The translations under genes and the position numbers were made by a program. Shown here in pieces: positions 5,356-5,486 of a stretch of 5,486 nucleotides of DNA. The stretch's first letter is position 1; the number at the start of each line of letters is the position of its first letter. The DNA lies in assembly GCA_028293405.1 (NCBI GenBank), contig JAQGOW010000058.1:1-5486 (forward strand), in the 5' to 3' direction. The DNA is from Verrucomicrobiales bacterium. GTDB lineage: Bacteria > Verrucomicrobiota > Verrucomicrobiia > Limisphaerales > Palsa-1400. Below the pieces are notes generated by a model. That model ran no database searches and had not been told where the DNA came from. It was given only the letters and a program-made list of their open reading frames with translations.

Positions 5356-5486
5356 ATGCCTACAGAAGTTGTTGCAAAAGCAGGTCAGCCGATCGAGGCC
5401 AAGCGCCTTGGATTTTTTGAGCGCTACTTAACGATTTGGGTATTGGTTTGCATGGTCGTTGGTGTCGTGTTCGGAAAAGCACTACC
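5356..5486 (+). CDS. acr3: ACR3-type arsenite efflux transporter (3' end outside window)
   Basis: Only the first 43 codons are present. After a polar start (TEVVAKAGQPIEAKRL) comes GFFERYLTIWVLVCMVVGVVFGKALP, read as FFERYLTIWVLVCMVVG followed by a glycine-rich turn. The FFERYLT-W start and the first membrane helix are typical of the N-terminus of ACR3 permeases of the BASS superfamily. The protein would sit in the inner membrane and export the arsenite produced by ArsC, driven by the proton-motive force. ArsB of the E. coli type starts differently and is less likely. The ATG at 5356 is preceded by a pyrimidine-rich tract (TTTCTTTATCTTTTC) and no Shine-Dalgarno. No terminator is evident in the 55-base gap after arsC, so it is probably in the same operon. 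Confidence 0.83.
   Translation, partial: MPTEVVAKAGQPIEAKRLGFFERYLTIWVLVCMVVGVVFGKAL

Overview
The window is a piece of bacterial chromosome of moderate GC. Three things suggest the Planctomycetota-Verrucomicrobiota group, with Verrucomicrobiota slightly favoured. They are a wordy genome full of short dispersed repeats (a 33-bp direct repeat, a 10-bp tandem array, and a GCAGGTT-type hairpin unit that I recall as common between genes in those phyla), weak or absent Shine-Dalgarno sequences before most genes, and an ars operon of the form arsR / DUF6428 / arsC / acr3. This assignment is an inference from style, not from a marker gene.

Left part (1-1728, + strand): the 3' portion of a large gene for a STAND-type P-loop NTPase. 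What remains at its N-terminus looks like the tail of a SIR2-like (NADase) domain, so the full protein is probably a SIR2-STAND antiviral or abortive-infection sensor whose effector domain lies outside the window. A compact intrinsic terminator follows the stop codon directly.

Middle part (1729-3409): a convergent gene on the - strand (1855-2922) encodes a secreted or membrane-anchored alpha/beta hydrolase resembling the BPSS1187 family, with a visible Ser-Asp-His triad. It sits between two identical 33-bp direct repeats (1773-1805 and 3030-3062). Upstream of it, 487 bp without a gene hold its likely promoter, the second repeat copy, a small hairpin, an alternating CG tract and seven copies of a 10-bp tandem repeat.

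Right part (3410-5486, + strand): a small VOC (glyoxalase-fold) protein is followed by a 233-bp regulatory region. This contains a dispersed hairpin repeat, a well-spaced Shine-Dalgarno before a 20-codon ORF, and a TTGACA promoter overlapped by a CATAT-N12-ATATG dyad. An arsenic resistance operon comes next: arsR (As(III)-responsive repressor with a CVC sensor motif), a DUF6428 protein with a cysteine-rich tail overlapping arsR by 4 bp, arsC (thioredoxin-coupled type arsenate reductase, Cys10/Cys83/Cys90) 3 bp further on, and the first 43 codons of an ACR3-type arsenite efflux pump. Together they would sense arsenite, reduce arsenate to arsenite and export it. The DUF6428 protein is the part of this operon whose role is not known.

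I see no rRNA, tRNA, CRISPR array or transposase gene.
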